A stretch of 64,000 nucleotides of DNA from JAHRAW01 sp963693025 (GCA_963693025.1 OY843749.1:372001-436000), one strand, 5' to 3'; positions 53,101-57,390 are shown, counted from the stretch's first letter. The notes: generated from the letters alone by a model not told the origin. Translations and numbers: made by a program.

Positions 53101-54402
53101 GTTGCCGGCGGTGAAAGTCAAACCACCCGCCGGCGTCAGCGTCAGGTCGTGGTCCGCGGGCGTGGCGGCGTAGGTGACGGTCGCATTGCCGCTCGGCCTG
53201 TCCGTCAATCTCACTCTGTATATCTCGCTGGTGTTCTCCCGCACTTGCAGGGTCCTACGAAAAATGGAAATGTTAACGTCGTTACGGGGGGAGGAGGTGT
53301 CGCGCACCGTCACGGTCACATTAACTGGCTCAATGCGCGCGCTCGTGCCGGTGGCGATGTGAGTGAGAGTGTAGGTATCGTCCACCGCGTTGCTGTCGTT
53401 GTGGGCGAGCACGCTGACGGTCTGCGGGACATCCCAGTTGGCGGTGGTGAAAGTCAGCGGAAGGAGCCCTCCCAATTCCACGCTCGGCGTGCCAGTCCTG
53501 ACGAGGAAAATATCCAGGGCGCCGCGGATGTTCAGCCCGACGTCCACACTACTCACCGGTCGCGCGCTCAGTCGCACGGTGTAGATGTCGCTCCCGCCCT
53601 CTACCACCGTCAGCGTGGTCGGCTCAATCAGCAAGGCGACCGGTTCGGCTTGGATAGTAACGACAAAAGTCAGGCTATCTTCGTCTATCCCACCGGTGCG
53701 GACATCGCTGTCGGCGGCGGTGTAGATTAGCGTGACGGTGGTGGCGGCGGCGGCGATGGTCGGCGTGCCGCTCAACACGCGGGTGCCGGGGTCGAACGTC
53801 AAGCCGTCGGGGATGTCCGTCATCGGCTCCAACGCGTAGGTAATCTCGCCGTCTCCGCTGCCGGCGCGCACCGTCGGCAACGTCAGGGCGGTGATGGGCG
53901 TGTTGACGGTGTAGGTCTGGTCGTCCACCGTGTCGGCGGCGGCGAACCTCGGCACGGTGGCGTGCGCAAGGTCGATGTCGGTGACCGTGACGACCACATC
54001 GGCGGCACTCATCACGCCGCCATAACCAACAACCGCGTGGCGAATCGTGGCGGTGTCGTCGGTGGCTTCCGTGCCGTCCGCCACGGCGGCGACGGTGACG
54101 GTTTGCGCTTCGTTCCAGTTGCCGCCGTCAAAGGTCAACACCGCAGTGGCGGGGGCGGTTGTGAGCGTAACCCCATGGTCAGCCACATTCCCGCCCACGC
54201 GCGGCGTGACCGTCACCGTGCCGCTCGGCTCGGTTGCCAGTTTCACGGTGTAGATGTTGCTCGCGCCGCTGTTGCTACCCTCTTCCACCGTCAACATTTG
54301 CGGCGCAATCACCACCGCCGGCGCCTGCGCCAACGCCACCGACGCCACGCACATCGCCAGCACACCCAACAAAACCCGTGCCGTGCGCCTCGGCAAGTTC
54401 AT
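35170..54402 (-). CDS. Giant autotransporter D with ~45 tandem Calx-beta-like modules (6,410 aa)
   Basis: Residues 1-26 are a signal peptide (MNLPRRTARVLLGVLAMCVA, then SVALAQ). The first ~1,000 residues mix Calx-beta-like and He_PIG-like modules (LSGTPTIAAA, LNGTTALGA). A long uniform array (about 36.6-51.3 kb) of ~110-residue Calx-beta-like modules follows, with consensus VTIS..TL.V.EG...TYTV, NWN.AQ.V.VTG, ITH.V.GADY and VTVTDND. The C-terminus (35,170-36,270) is the same beta-barrel as in B and C, ending LLKGEVKF. No internal stop interrupts the frame. The product would be a very long, acidic, possibly Ca-binding surface filament. An upstream ATG at 54,438 is in frame but outside the conserved signal start. 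A leader ORF from 54,535 ends one base before this ATG. An insertion sequence lies just upstream of the promoter. Confidence 0.92.
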   Translation of the reverse strand: MNLPRRTARVLLGVLAMCVASVALAQAPAVVIAPQMLTVEEGSNSGASNIYTVKLATEPSGTVTVTPRVGGNVADHGVTLTTAPATAVLTFDGGNWNEAQTVTVAAVADGTEATDDTATIRHAVVGYGGVMSAADVVVTVTDIDLAHATVPRFAAADTVDDQTYTVNTPITALTLPTVRAGSGDGEITYALEPMTDIPDGLTFDPGTRVLSGTPTIAAAATTVTLIYTAADSDVRTGGIDEDSLTFVVTIQAEPVALLIEPTTLTVVEGGSDIYTVRLSARPVSSVDVGLNIRGALDIFLVRTGTPSVELGGLLPLTFTTANWDVPQTVSVLAHNDSNAVDDTYTLTHIATGTSARIEPVNVTVTVRDTSSPRNDVNISIFRRTLQVRENTSEIYRVRLTDRPSGNATVTYAATPADHDLTLTPAGGLTFTAGNWIGYQTVTVTAGDDADTIDDTATISHTLAGYGATTAVAVRVTTIDDNSGNPLAFGAGRVVHVFQPLTGFPPGTVLPIATGGTGALSYALTPTGDIPNGLSFNALTHTLNGTTALGAVAATLTYTATDSATPPSTVSRSVVLVLLPLARPSFVHRTRTNTGDNALRVRLGAAPASDVTVRVTVSLNGGAVPANYRYGPRMLTFTPANWSTPQTVTTAIDGFTRANVGDYWVKFPASIGGYSSFPSRTYDYSVLLAHRAIASPNTLRIGETDTEFYTVALEPLRPEAGETVTVTPTSTDNTVVTTSGAVTFTDADWNIPKTITVTGVADDDSVNESFNITHQITSTGGEYSRAVTDAVAVTVIDGDAEAFIGGGDAVATEGTTLNVPVGIRFAARTAPSTVRFALRGSAATADYEVLTQSTPAGERITFDPATATGAIELSAAQTRRNLAVRLLGDAVADNGETLVVTLTEHTGSDPPRHTVGPNARRTYLINEAPLAFAAAATVDDQTYNREVAVSVALPEATGGSGIVTYALTPDADIPAGLAFAPGTRELRGVPSEVASAVTLTYTATDAGGASVSQTFAVTVDVAPAVVISETALSVAEGGSNTYTVTLTVDPGGAVTVTPMSGNTDAVPNPDALTFAAGEWNTPQTVTVTAAEEDDWDFADATATISHAVAGYTGVTSAADLVVTVDDNDTDTPPTFAVTQSDRTYVVDNAVDLTLPTATGGNGTLTYALTPDITAIVSGLSFDNNTRVLSGTANTVTAAVTLTYTATDADDVSGAGDEASLTFAVTVNPVAAVMFDPSALTVAEGATGGGAYAVELSVAPDSGDVTVTPSLNGGGLTFAPAVLTFSSGNWNTAQDIVITAARDDDTDDATLTVSHAVVGAGNYSALTDGGEVVVTVTDNSMPAVRISTDALSVNEGESDVYTVRLATIPTGNVVITPTPTATATLSPTGALTFTAGNWNEEQTVTVTGVADADAVANVDATISHAATSPDADYNNISPIDDVTVTVTDTSTPAVRISTDTLTVNEGESDVYTVRLVTIPTANVVITPTATATATVSAALTFTAGDWNDEQTVTVTGVVDADAVANVDATISHAATSVDADYNAISPIDDVTVTVTETDSVGFTVTPPTLSLSEGNSGFYTVELTAAPSVGAVTVTPDSADSGAVSIFAATAELVFTDADWNVAQTVSVRAEADDDTDDESVRVTNTVTVSVASSEYAGESADKVTVTVNDTSIPAVRISTDTLTVNEGESDVYTVRLATSPTGNVVITPTSTATATLSPTGALTFTAGNWNDAQTVTVTGVADADAVANVDATISHAATSVDADYNAISPIDDVTVTVTETDSVGFTVTPPTLSLSEGNSGFYTVVLTSAPSVGAVTVTPDSADSGAVSIFAATAELVFTDADWNVAQTVSVRAEMDADANDETVTIGNAVSVSDSSSDYAAQIGNAADVTVTVTDNSMPAVRISTDTLSVNEGVAATYTVRLATIPTGNVVITPTPTATATVSGALTFTAADWNDAQTITVTGVADDDAVANVDATISHAATSPDADYDAITPIDDVTVTVTDTDMAEVTISESTLSVSEYGMNTYTIVLMSAPGGGGNATVTPMSGDPTIATVSDALTFTADNWDDEQTVTVSGVEDPDPNDESTNITHTVSGYDAITTADPVAVTVTDPDTVGVMLSTNTVTLTESTTGFYTVELDTEPSGNVTITPMSDTPAAATVSGALTFTPANWNEEQSVIITGVDDANTETDTAQITHTIAGGDYGGVGVGMVTATVTDTDTAGVTISAGTLSIGEDTSSGTANTYTVVLNTEPSGAVTVALVSSDTDAVTASVSTVNFSATDWNTPKDVVLTGVEDDDGNNETVNITHTVSGANYADAAISPNPVVVTVDDNDPLGIRLSVTALSVGEGATANYTVRLNTEPDGNVTITPTSGDIGAATVSAALTFTDSNWNTAQQVEVTGVDDFDATNETVTITHAATGSADYAAVVLTGETVMVTVTDNDPRGITLSGVVPVTVTEGASANYGVVLDTQPTGNVTVTPTSDTPAVATVSGALVFTTANWNTAQSVTVTGTEDADSEPDSASITHAVTGADYATVTLANVAVTVTDNDMPGVTISTATLTIGEDTSSGAGNTYNVVLNTEPSGDVTVMLSSDNTEVTLSAATLNFTAANWNMPQDVVVSAAEDDDATDDSADITHEVSGANYAGAAISNNPVAVTVTDNETRGVTISPASLGITEESSGFYTVALTSAPDGGDVTVTPSSDDAAATVTGALTFTATAGNWNTAQTVIVTATTDPDTENETATITHRVDGADYGGVTANNVVVTVTDNDTPGVTISPTTLTVDEGEDDTYTVRLATLPNGNVTVTPMSGNAAATVSPTGGLIFSTSNWNAVQAVTVFGAHDDDAADGNATITHEVEGANYAGVTARSVAVTITDDEDVSVAISDSTVTVDEGAGGAYTVTLTSEPVGGAVTVTPSIPTGTDLTLSPATGGLTFTAGNWNVAQMVALSAAEDADAVDDAVNITHAATGADYAAAPADDVAVTIDDNDNVGVTVTPDALSVNEGEFATYTVELTSAPSVGAVTVTPSSADGGAVSVTAADPTTPAVLVFAAANWNIQQVVSVGGVADADATDESVEITNTVTVSDGASEYAAATADEVTVTVNDADEPGVTISTAALSVAEDGNNTYTVVLNTEPTGDVAVALTIDNTDVTADTTTVNFTMSNWNTAQNVVISAAQDPDGNDDIASITHTVSGADYNGATITNAVVAVTVDDDDMLGITLSVTALSVTEEGATANYTVELDTEPDGNVTITPMSGDIGAATVSAALVFTASNWNTAQPVVVTGVDDFDATNETVTITHAATGSADYAAVDLTAETVMVTVTDNDPRGITLSGTPVTVTEGMSGGYTVELDTQPTDSVTVTPDSDDEEVATVSAALTFTTANWNTAQSVIVTGAEDDNAIANSTRITHAVSGADYAGVTAGADDVAVTVNDNDSVGVTVTATDPIVVNEDAFGSYTVVLTSAPSVGEVTVTPSSGDDGAVSVTGALVFDANNWNMPQPVSVGGVADDDAVDETVVVSHAVTVSDGSSDYMDATVTPAGDVTVTVTDNDTAGVTVSASTLTVVEEAMNTYTIVLMSAPGGGGNATVTPMSGDDTIATTTGALTFTADNWDDEQTVTVSGVEDPDPNDESTNITHTVSGYDTITTADPVAVTVTDPDTVGVMLSTNTVTLTESTTGFYTVELDTEPSGNVTITPMSDTPAAATVSGALTFTPANWNEEQSVIITGVDDANTETDTAQITHTIAGGDYGGVGVGMVTATVTDTDTAGVTISAGTLSIGEGMSSSAANTYTVVLNTEPSGAVTVALVSSDTDAVTASVSTVNFSATDWNTPKDVVLTGVEDDDGNNETVNITHTVSGANYADAAISPNPVVVTVTDNDPRGITLSVTALSVGEGATANYTVRLNTEPDGNVTLTPTSDDTSAATVSAALIFTDSNWNTAQQVVVTGEADDDATHETVTITHAATGSADYAAVVLTAETVTVTVTDNDPRGVTVPSTPVSVTEGETANYGVVLDTQPTGDVTVTPDSDTPAVATVSGALVFTPANWNTAQSVTVTGTEDADSEPDSASITHAVAGADYASVTVANVAVTVTDNDMPGVTISTATLTIGEGTSSGTGNTYTVVLTTEPSGDVTVMLDSNNDDVTTNAATLNFGTGNWNTPQDVIVSAAEDNDATDDTADITHTVSGANYNGADITPNAVVTVTVTDNEMRGVTIAPTSVTIPEGDSNTYTVRLTSAPDGGTVMVTPTIPAGNDLLLFLTGGAPAATAVLTFDMSNWNVAQPVTLTATADDDAVADAAIVVTHAVTGADYEINNVTAADVTATITEDDAPGVTISTATLSVAEDGNNTYTVVLNTEPTGPVTVALTIDNSDVTADTATVNFTMSNWNTAQTVTISAAEDFDGNDDTASITHTVSGADYDGATITNPVVTVTVTDNDTRGIRLSATTLSVTEGATANYTVRLNTLPDGEVTIMPTSGDIGAATVSAALTFTTANWNTAQPVVVTGVDDFDATNEMVSITHAATGSADYAAVVLTGETVMVTVTDDDPRGVTLLATPVTVTEGASANYGVVLDTQPSGDVTVTPTSDTPAIATVSPTGGLVFTTANWNTAQSVTVTGTEDADSEGDSTSITHAVTGADYDGFTLANVAVSVTDNDMPGVTISTATLTIGEDTSSGAGNTYNVVLTTEPSGAVTVMLSSDNGDVTTNPATLNFGAGNWNTAQNVIVSAAEDPDATDDTADIMHTVSGANYDAAVITPDTVTVTVTDNGTRSVTITPPTLALTEGDSPTYSVALTSAPDGGDVTVTPTIPAGADVRLDPSGAFVFDASNWSVAQTRSVVAEQDEDAVTDADVTITHAVTGADYESNNVTAGNLTVMIAEDDSVGLTINAASPFEVDEGGAVRLYTVVLDAAPSVGEVTVTPTNPDTDALSVSGALVFGASNWNTSQRVMVSGVADDDAVDETVVITNRVTVSDSSSDYMGQTAPSVTVTVTDPGMASVTVAPTTLTVPENGNNTYTIVLTSAPSGGGNATVTPASDNTAAATVSPTGGLVFTAADWNDMQTVTVTGVADADAADDSVDITHTVSGYDSIATAATVTVTVTDTSVRGLTLTGTPVTVTEGANITYAVVLNTQPSGNVTVTPASGDTAVATVSSALVFGATNWNTTQNITVTGTEDANTEADTTTITHTVSGADYAGVSVSADPVMVTVNDNDMPGVTVSKATLDIDEGSDSGTDNTYTVVLTTEPSGTVTVTLTSSNPDVRANPATLNFDAGNWNTMQNVTIIVEQDPDGNNDTANIMHAVSGANYGSAAISPNPVVVTVTDNDPLGITLSVNTLSVGENATANYTVELDTEPDGNVTITPTSADPGAATVSAALVFTPTNWNTAQQVMVTGVADDDAANEMFNITHAATGSADYAAVVLTAATVAVTVTDDDPRGITLSGTPVTVAEGASVNYGVVLDTQPSGDVVVTPSSANTAIATVSGPLTFTTANWNTAQSVMVTGVDDSNTEADNTSITHAVTGADYAGVNAANVIVTVTDNDMPGVTISTGTLAVGEGGNNTYTVVLNTEPSGAVAVALSSDNDDVTTNAATLNFTTANWNTPQDVIVSAAEDPDATDDSADITHTVSGANYDGITAISNNPVVVTVTDNEMRGVTVALPSGGSSLPEGSAGTYTVVLTSAPVGGEVMLMPRSDNRDVTFGVSTLIFSATNWNVVQTLGFDIAEDDDANGDNAVISHTVSGADYGGFTVAELRLSIIDNDMRGVTLSRNTLSVAESATANYTVRLTTQPTANVVITPASGDTGVATVSGPLTFTSMNWNIAQPVMVAGVKDADAVADAAVSITHSAASTDTDYDGIAAAAVTVTVTETDTRGVTISRDSVTVLATAAATYTVVLDTLPSASVIVTPSSDTDAVTVAPATLTFTTGNWNTAQTVTVTGTARALISHAVTGTGDYTGVTAASVRVLFGGTEAMDALNAVILPEVANVMVGNHVSAITHRITQARTPTGRAGTGLRANLGGHSTLEALAATHAQTMVDGGLDTKTLLADSDFAMPLSAGASGSGGGANLALWGSGDYRNIGGDSNNVDWDGSLFSAHLGVDVALQPGLLAGVMLAWSEADLEYTNRNTATAAATTGDYELDMTSLHPYVGWRALNGRLDLWTTVGYGSGDLKITEANATPATADATLQTLGVGGSGTLLASRDTELRVKGEVQATRLEVGQAKDDAFNEMEVSATQTRLALEATRTLTAPNGAQLLPSLELGMRHDGGDGATGNGVEIGAGLRYHNATRGLTLETRLRALLSHSGDTKDQGLSATLNLTPGADRQGLSLSLTPAYGNAASGVQNVWDKGVPAADSDSDLNARMSVEVGYGFAGVGDGLLTPYSEMTLGEDNKTYHLGVRWELSEMFTLNLVGERLQKTDAVSRDVYLLKGEVKF
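41890..43640 (-). repeat. Higher-order duplication in D, copy 1 (partner at 46,505-48,250)
   Basis: About 1.7 kb (5 modules) recurs with an offset of 4,611-4,614 bp, that is, 14 module lengths. Some stretches are identical, for example the segment at 42,872-43,066 versus 47,486-47,680. This shows block-wise amplification above the single-module level. Confidence 0.85.
46505..48250 (-). repeat. Higher-order duplication in D, copy 2 (partner at 41,890-43,640)
   Basis: Second copy of the multi-module block, diverging at its right end near 48,230 where the following module differs (TCTGAGACGGTGG in place of CCGGTGGTGGTGG). Confidence 0.85.
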
Positions 54403-54403
54403 C

Positions 54404-54535
54404 CTAAAACCCGCCGCCGCCGCGCCCCTGCCAGTCATATCGAATTCTGGGGGGGGGGGGGGGGGCGATTCCGCTCACGACATCCGCAACGCAACGCGCG
54501 CCGGCTGGCAGAATGACCGCTTTTTCTTGCTTCAT
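54404..54535 (-). CDS. 43-codon leader ORF of gene D containing a C17 tract
   Basis: ATG 54,535 opens MKQEKAVILPAGARC..., passes through five Pro codons in the poly-C tract and stops at TAG, one base before the D start (TAGGATG). It is the homolog of the B leader and of the fused N-terminus in C. Losing one C (to 16) would fuse it in frame with D. Coupled re-initiation is an alternative role. Expression is unproven. Confidence 0.4.
   Translation of the reverse strand: MKQEKAVILPAGARCVADVVSGIAPPPPPRIRYDWQGRGGGGF
54449..54465. repeat. 17-nt poly-G (plus) / poly-C (minus) tract in the D leader
   Basis: Seventeen consecutive G on the plus strand, 46 bp upstream of the D start. This is the longest homopolymer in the window. 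The matching tract in B is 12 nt although the flanks are nearly identical, which shows length instability. Lengths of 1 modulo 3 would join the leader to D. Confidence 0.8.
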
Positions 54536-54560
54536 TGTGGCACCGTGGTTGGGGGGGTTA

Positions 54561-54604
54561 GAAGTCACAAATAGGCAGTAATCGCGGCAAATATAGCATA
54601 TTTG
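54561..54604 (-). promoter_or_regulatory. Conserved AT-rich promoter block of gene D
   Basis: Third copy of the block found upstream of B and C, with single-base changes (GTGACTTC for GTAACTTC, ATATTTG for ATATTCG). The insertion sequence begins ~23 bp upstream of the block, so the core is intact but any upstream activator DNA was displaced. Confidence 0.4.
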
Positions 54605-54626
54605 TTGGGGGTGGGAAGGGGGAGCC

Positions 54627-56021
54627 TTTTCCAACGGAACATGAGCCTGAAAAATTGTCGTCATTCCAGCGGCAGATGAGCCTGAAAGGGGTGGTTTTGG
54701 GATTATCGGGGGATGATGATCGTGAAACTGCACTCCAAACGCTTACACTCCGTGGACGAGATTCGTGCTTTTTTGGCCGGCTCGCGCCCGCTTGATTTTG
54801 AAATACCGGCGCGCGCCGAGGCTTATCAGTGGGTTGAAGGCTCGCTGCGCCAACTGCGCTACCGGCACTTAAGCAAAGCCGACAAGGGGCTGGTGAGGCG
54901 CTATTTGCGCAAGGTCACCGGCCGCTCGCGCGCGCAGATTACCCGCCTGATTACCCAGTTTATCCGCAGCGGGCGCATCCGCGACCGGCGCGGCAAGCCG
55001 GTGAATGCGTTCCGGCGGCGCTATTTGCCGGCGGATGTGGCGCTGCTGGCGGAGGTGGATACGCTGCACTCTACGCTGTCCGGCCCAGCCACGCGCAAAC
55101 TCTGCGAGCGCGCTTATCATCTTTACGGCGATGCGCGCTTTGAGCGCCTGGCGGGCATCTCCAACGGACACTTGTATAACCTGCGCAAGTCGCCGCCCTA
55201 CCAGCGCCGCCGGCGCACCTTCACCAAAACCCGCCCGCGCACTATTCCCATCGGCGAGCGCCGCAAACCGCAACCCGAAGGACAGCCCGGCTTCGTGCGC
55301 GTCGACAGCGTCCATCAGGGCGATTTGGACGGCATCAAAGGGATTTATCACATCAACGCCGTCGATGAAATCACGCAAATGCAGGTGGTCGTCAGCGTGG
55401 CCGTCATCAGCGAGCATTTCCTCATCCCAGCCCTCGAGCAACTGCTGCAGACCTTTCCGTTCGTTATCCGCGGCTTCCACTCCGACAACGGCTCCGAATA
55501 CATCAACCACCGCGTCGCCCGACTGCTGCAAAAACTCCACATCGAACTCACCAAATCGCGCTCGCGGCAGACCAACGACAACGCCTTGGTAGAAGGCAAA
55601 AACGGCTCCACCGTGCGCAAACACTTGGGCTATAGCCATATCCCCAAACGCTTCGCGCCGCAAGTCAATCACTTCGCACTCAACTACCTAACCCCCTACA
55701 TCAACTTCCACCGACCTTGCTGGTTCCCCGAAGAAACCCTCGACGCCAAGGGCAAACGCCGCATCCGCTACCCCTACGAGCGCATGATGACGCCCTACGA
55801 AAAACTCAAATCCCTGCCGCATGCCGCACAATACTTAAAACCCGGCATCACCTTCCAAATACTTGATGACATCGCCAACCAATGCAGCGATAATCAAGCC
55901 GCCAAACGCATGAACCGCGCCCGGCAACGACTATTCAAACAACTCAACTCAACCCCAAAAACCACCGCCTAACAGACTCACCACTGACCGACTCATTCAG
56001 GCTCATATCTGAATTGGAAAA
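54627..56021 (+). mobile_element. Insertion sequence with DDE (rve-type) transposase
   Basis: Imperfect terminal inverted repeats flank one transposase gene. The left end TTTTCCAACGGAACATGAGC matches the reverse complement of the right end, TTTTCCAATTCAGATATGAG, and both continue into CCTGAA. A third, internal copy of this motif (GCGGCAGATGAGCCTGAAAG) lies at 54,669-54,689, possibly a transposase-binding site. The flanks are G-rich, so no target duplication could be defined. It interrupts the G-rich region upstream of gene D, as seen by comparison with the uninterrupted B upstream sequence (GGGGGTGGATGGGG). Confidence 0.8.
54713..55972 (+). CDS. DDE-type integrase/transposase of the insertion sequence (419 aa)
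   Basis: Catalyses IS transposition. The N-terminal ~100 residues are basic and helix-turn-helix-like (SKADKGLVRRYLRKVTGRSR, AQITRLITQF). A retroviral-integrase-type (rve) core follows with the acidic triad Asp198 (RVDSVHQGD), Asp258 (FHSDNGSEYI) and Glu294 (NDNALVEGKNGS). The 35-residue spacing between the second Asp and the Glu fits DDE enzymes. The C-terminus has the conserved HRPCWFPEE and YEKLKSLP segments of a widespread proteobacterial transposase family. It looks full-length and intact. The start could be either of two adjacent ATGs (54,713/54,716). The IS family name (IS481-like or unclassified) is uncertain. Confidence 0.92.
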   Translation: MMIVKLHSKRLHSVDEIRAFLAGSRPLDFEIPARAEAYQWVEGSLRQLRYRHLSKADKGLVRRYLRKVTGRSRAQITRLITQFIRSGRIRDRRGKPVNAFRRRYLPADVALLAEVDTLHSTLSGPATRKLCERAYHLYGDARFERLAGISNGHLYNLRKSPPYQRRRRTFTKTRPRTIPIGERRKPQPEGQPGFVRVDSVHQGDLDGIKGIYHINAVDEITQMQVVVSVAVISEHFLIPALEQLLQTFPFVIRGFHSDNGSEYINHRVARLLQKLHIELTKSRSRQTNDNALVEGKNGSTVRKHLGYSHIPKRFAPQVNHFALNYLTPYINFHRPCWFPEETLDAKGKRRIRYPYERMMTPYEKLKSLPHAAQYLKPGITFQILDDIANQCSDNQAAKRMNRARQRLFKQLNSTPKTTA

Positions 56022-56102
56022 TACTGGGGGGTGGATGGGGGTTTTTGGGGGGTTTTTGGGGGGTGGGGAGGGGGGTTGGGGGGGTTGGGAAGCGCCCTAC
56101 TT
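56022..56102. other. G-rich, quadruplex-prone stretch
   Basis: The plus strand contains successive runs of 4-7 G separated by short T or TGGA spacers (GGGGGTTTTTGGGGGGTTTT and similar). It resembles the G-rich DNA upstream of B (27,628-27,662) and C (34,370-34,410), and is the part of that region displaced by the IS. No gene is visible. Confidence 0.5.
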
Positions 56103-56374
56103 CGTCATTCTCGAGCGTTAGCGCCCGTTGCCGCGTAGCGGCTTACGGGCGCTTACGACCTCGGGAATCTCCCTAAGGTTGGCACGGATTCAAACGGAGC
56201 GAGCGAAGCAGGCGGCGGGTAAGCCGCCGTTTTTTGGTTTTTTGAGTGGGGGTTGGGGGCTTTGTTTGGGCTCAGCGCTAGTCTTAGGGAGATTCCCGAG
56301 GACGTAAGTGTCCGGTAAGCCGCCGCTAAAAGAAGAAGCGCGGCGGCAACGGACACTAACGCTCGAGAATGACG
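56103..56374. repeat. MITE/REP-like element R8
   Basis: Full copy in reverse orientation relative to R3-R7. The left arm carries the CGCCCGTTGCCGCGTAGCGG stem and the right arm the GCCGCCGCTAAAAGAAGAAG stem, with ends CGTCATTCTCGAG and CTCGAGAATGACG. Several free AATGACG(A/G)G ends follow at 56,385-56,450. Confidence 0.8.
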
Positions 56375-56453
56375 GGGTTGTTGTGAATGACGAGTTGTAG
56401 GGAATGACGAGGTGTGGGAATGACGGGTTGTAGGGAATGACGAATATTTGTTC

Positions 56454-56483
56454 TTGAATGTTTGCGCCGTGGTTTGTTAGTAT
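56454..56483 (+). promoter_or_regulatory. Candidate promoter of the Fic gene
   Basis: TTGAAT (56,454-56,459), an 18-bp spacer and TAGTAT (56,478-56,483). Transcription from here would begin after the first two in-frame ATGs (56,458 and 56,482), which favours ATG 56,512 as the start. Confidence 0.35.
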
Positions 56484-56511
56484 GGCGGGGCAAACCGATG
56501 ACGACATCATT

Positions 56512-57360
56512 ATGACTGACCTGACCACCCTACTCCCAAAACTCCTCGAACTCCGCAAACAATGGCTTGCGTTGCAGCCGTTGGCAGAGCGTAACCATGC
56601 TGCGCTGTGGCGGTGGTTTCGCATTAATTTTAGTTACCAGTCTAATCATTTTGAGGGCAATACGCTGACTTACAGCGAGACGCAGTTGTTGCTTATTTAC
56701 GGCGCGACCAGAGGCGATCACTACATCCGCGAATACGATGAAATGAAAGCGCACAATGTGGCATTTGAGTATGTGCAGAAGTGCGCGGCGGATGAGGACA
56801 TCATCCGCGAAAAAGACATCCGCGACATCAATTTGATTTGCTTGAAAGAGCCGTTTTATAGCCCTGCGCGAACGGCGGACGGGCAAGAGACGTATAAAAA
56901 AATCTTCCCCGGTGAATACAAAACAACGCCCAATCATGTGCTAACAAAAGAGGGGCATATTCACCACTTCGCATCGCCCGAAGAGACCCCGGCGAAAATG
57001 GCGGAGTTAACGAAGTGGATGCAGGACTGGCTCAGCCAAACCGAAGACAAAAAACTCGCCGGCATGGTTGCCTTTCTCGCCGAGTTTCATAATCGCTTTA
57101 TCAACATTCACCCGTTTGACGACGGCAATGGCCGCACCGTGCGTTTGCTGATGAACTATGTGTTGCTGCGCGAAGGGTTTTTGCCGATGGTGTTAGATAA
57201 TCGCGAGAAGTATATCGACGCTATCCAAAAATACGATGCGGACATTACGGAACCTCTGGAAACTTTGTTCGCCGCCAACCTGTGTGCAATGCTGGAAAAA
57301 GGCATTCACGCCGCCGCTGAAGAAATCACCTTGAACGGCAAGCCGGGGCTGGCGATGTGA
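56512..57360 (+). CDS. Fic family protein (putative AMPylase with N-terminal autoinhibitory motif)
   Basis: Fic enzymes transfer AMP or related groups to hydroxyl side chains of target proteins. The full catalytic motif HPFDDGNGR is at residues 200-208 (His200 the expected general base), followed by TVRLLMNY. Residues 44-50, SNHFEGN, match the (S/T)xxxE(G/N) inhibitory motif. Its Glu48 normally blocks productive ATP binding, and its position before the Fic core defines class II. 282 residues is normal for stand-alone bacterial Fic proteins. Start chosen from the promoter position and family alignment; ATGs at 56,458 and 56,482 are alternatives. No antitoxin gene is adjacent. It is flanked by MITE-like repeats R8 and R9, which suggests an accessory region. 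Confidence 0.9.
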   Translation: MTDLTTLLPKLLELRKQWLALQPLAERNHAALWRWFRINFSYQSNHFEGNTLTYSETQLLLIYGATRGDHYIREYDEMKAHNVAFEYVQKCAADEDIIREKDIRDINLICLKEPFYSPARTADGQETYKKIFPGEYKTTPNHVLTKEGHIHHFASPEETPAKMAELTKWMQDWLSQTEDKKLAGMVAFLAEFHNRFINIHPFDDGNGRTVRLLMNYVLLREGFLPMVLDNREKYIDAIQKYDADITEPLETLFAANLCAMLEKGIHAAAEEITLNGKPGLAM

Positions 57361-57390
57361 TGGCTACAACTTGTCATTCACCCCCTACTT

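Noticed and set aside
23016..54402. RTX toxin or large cysteine-protease exoprotein
   Set aside because: No GGxGxDxxx nonapeptide arrays and no protease signature were seen. The C-termini are autotransporter-type barrels ending in Phe, not type I secretion signals.
54869..55672. Minus-strand 267-codon frame opposite the transposase
   Set aside because: The plus frame has the complete DDE motif set and family-typical length. The antisense translation has no recognisable features.
56458..56511. Earlier in-frame starts for the Fic gene (56,458 and 56,482)
   Set aside because: They overlap the best promoter boxes and encode residues not expected at the family N-terminus. Kept only as alternatives.
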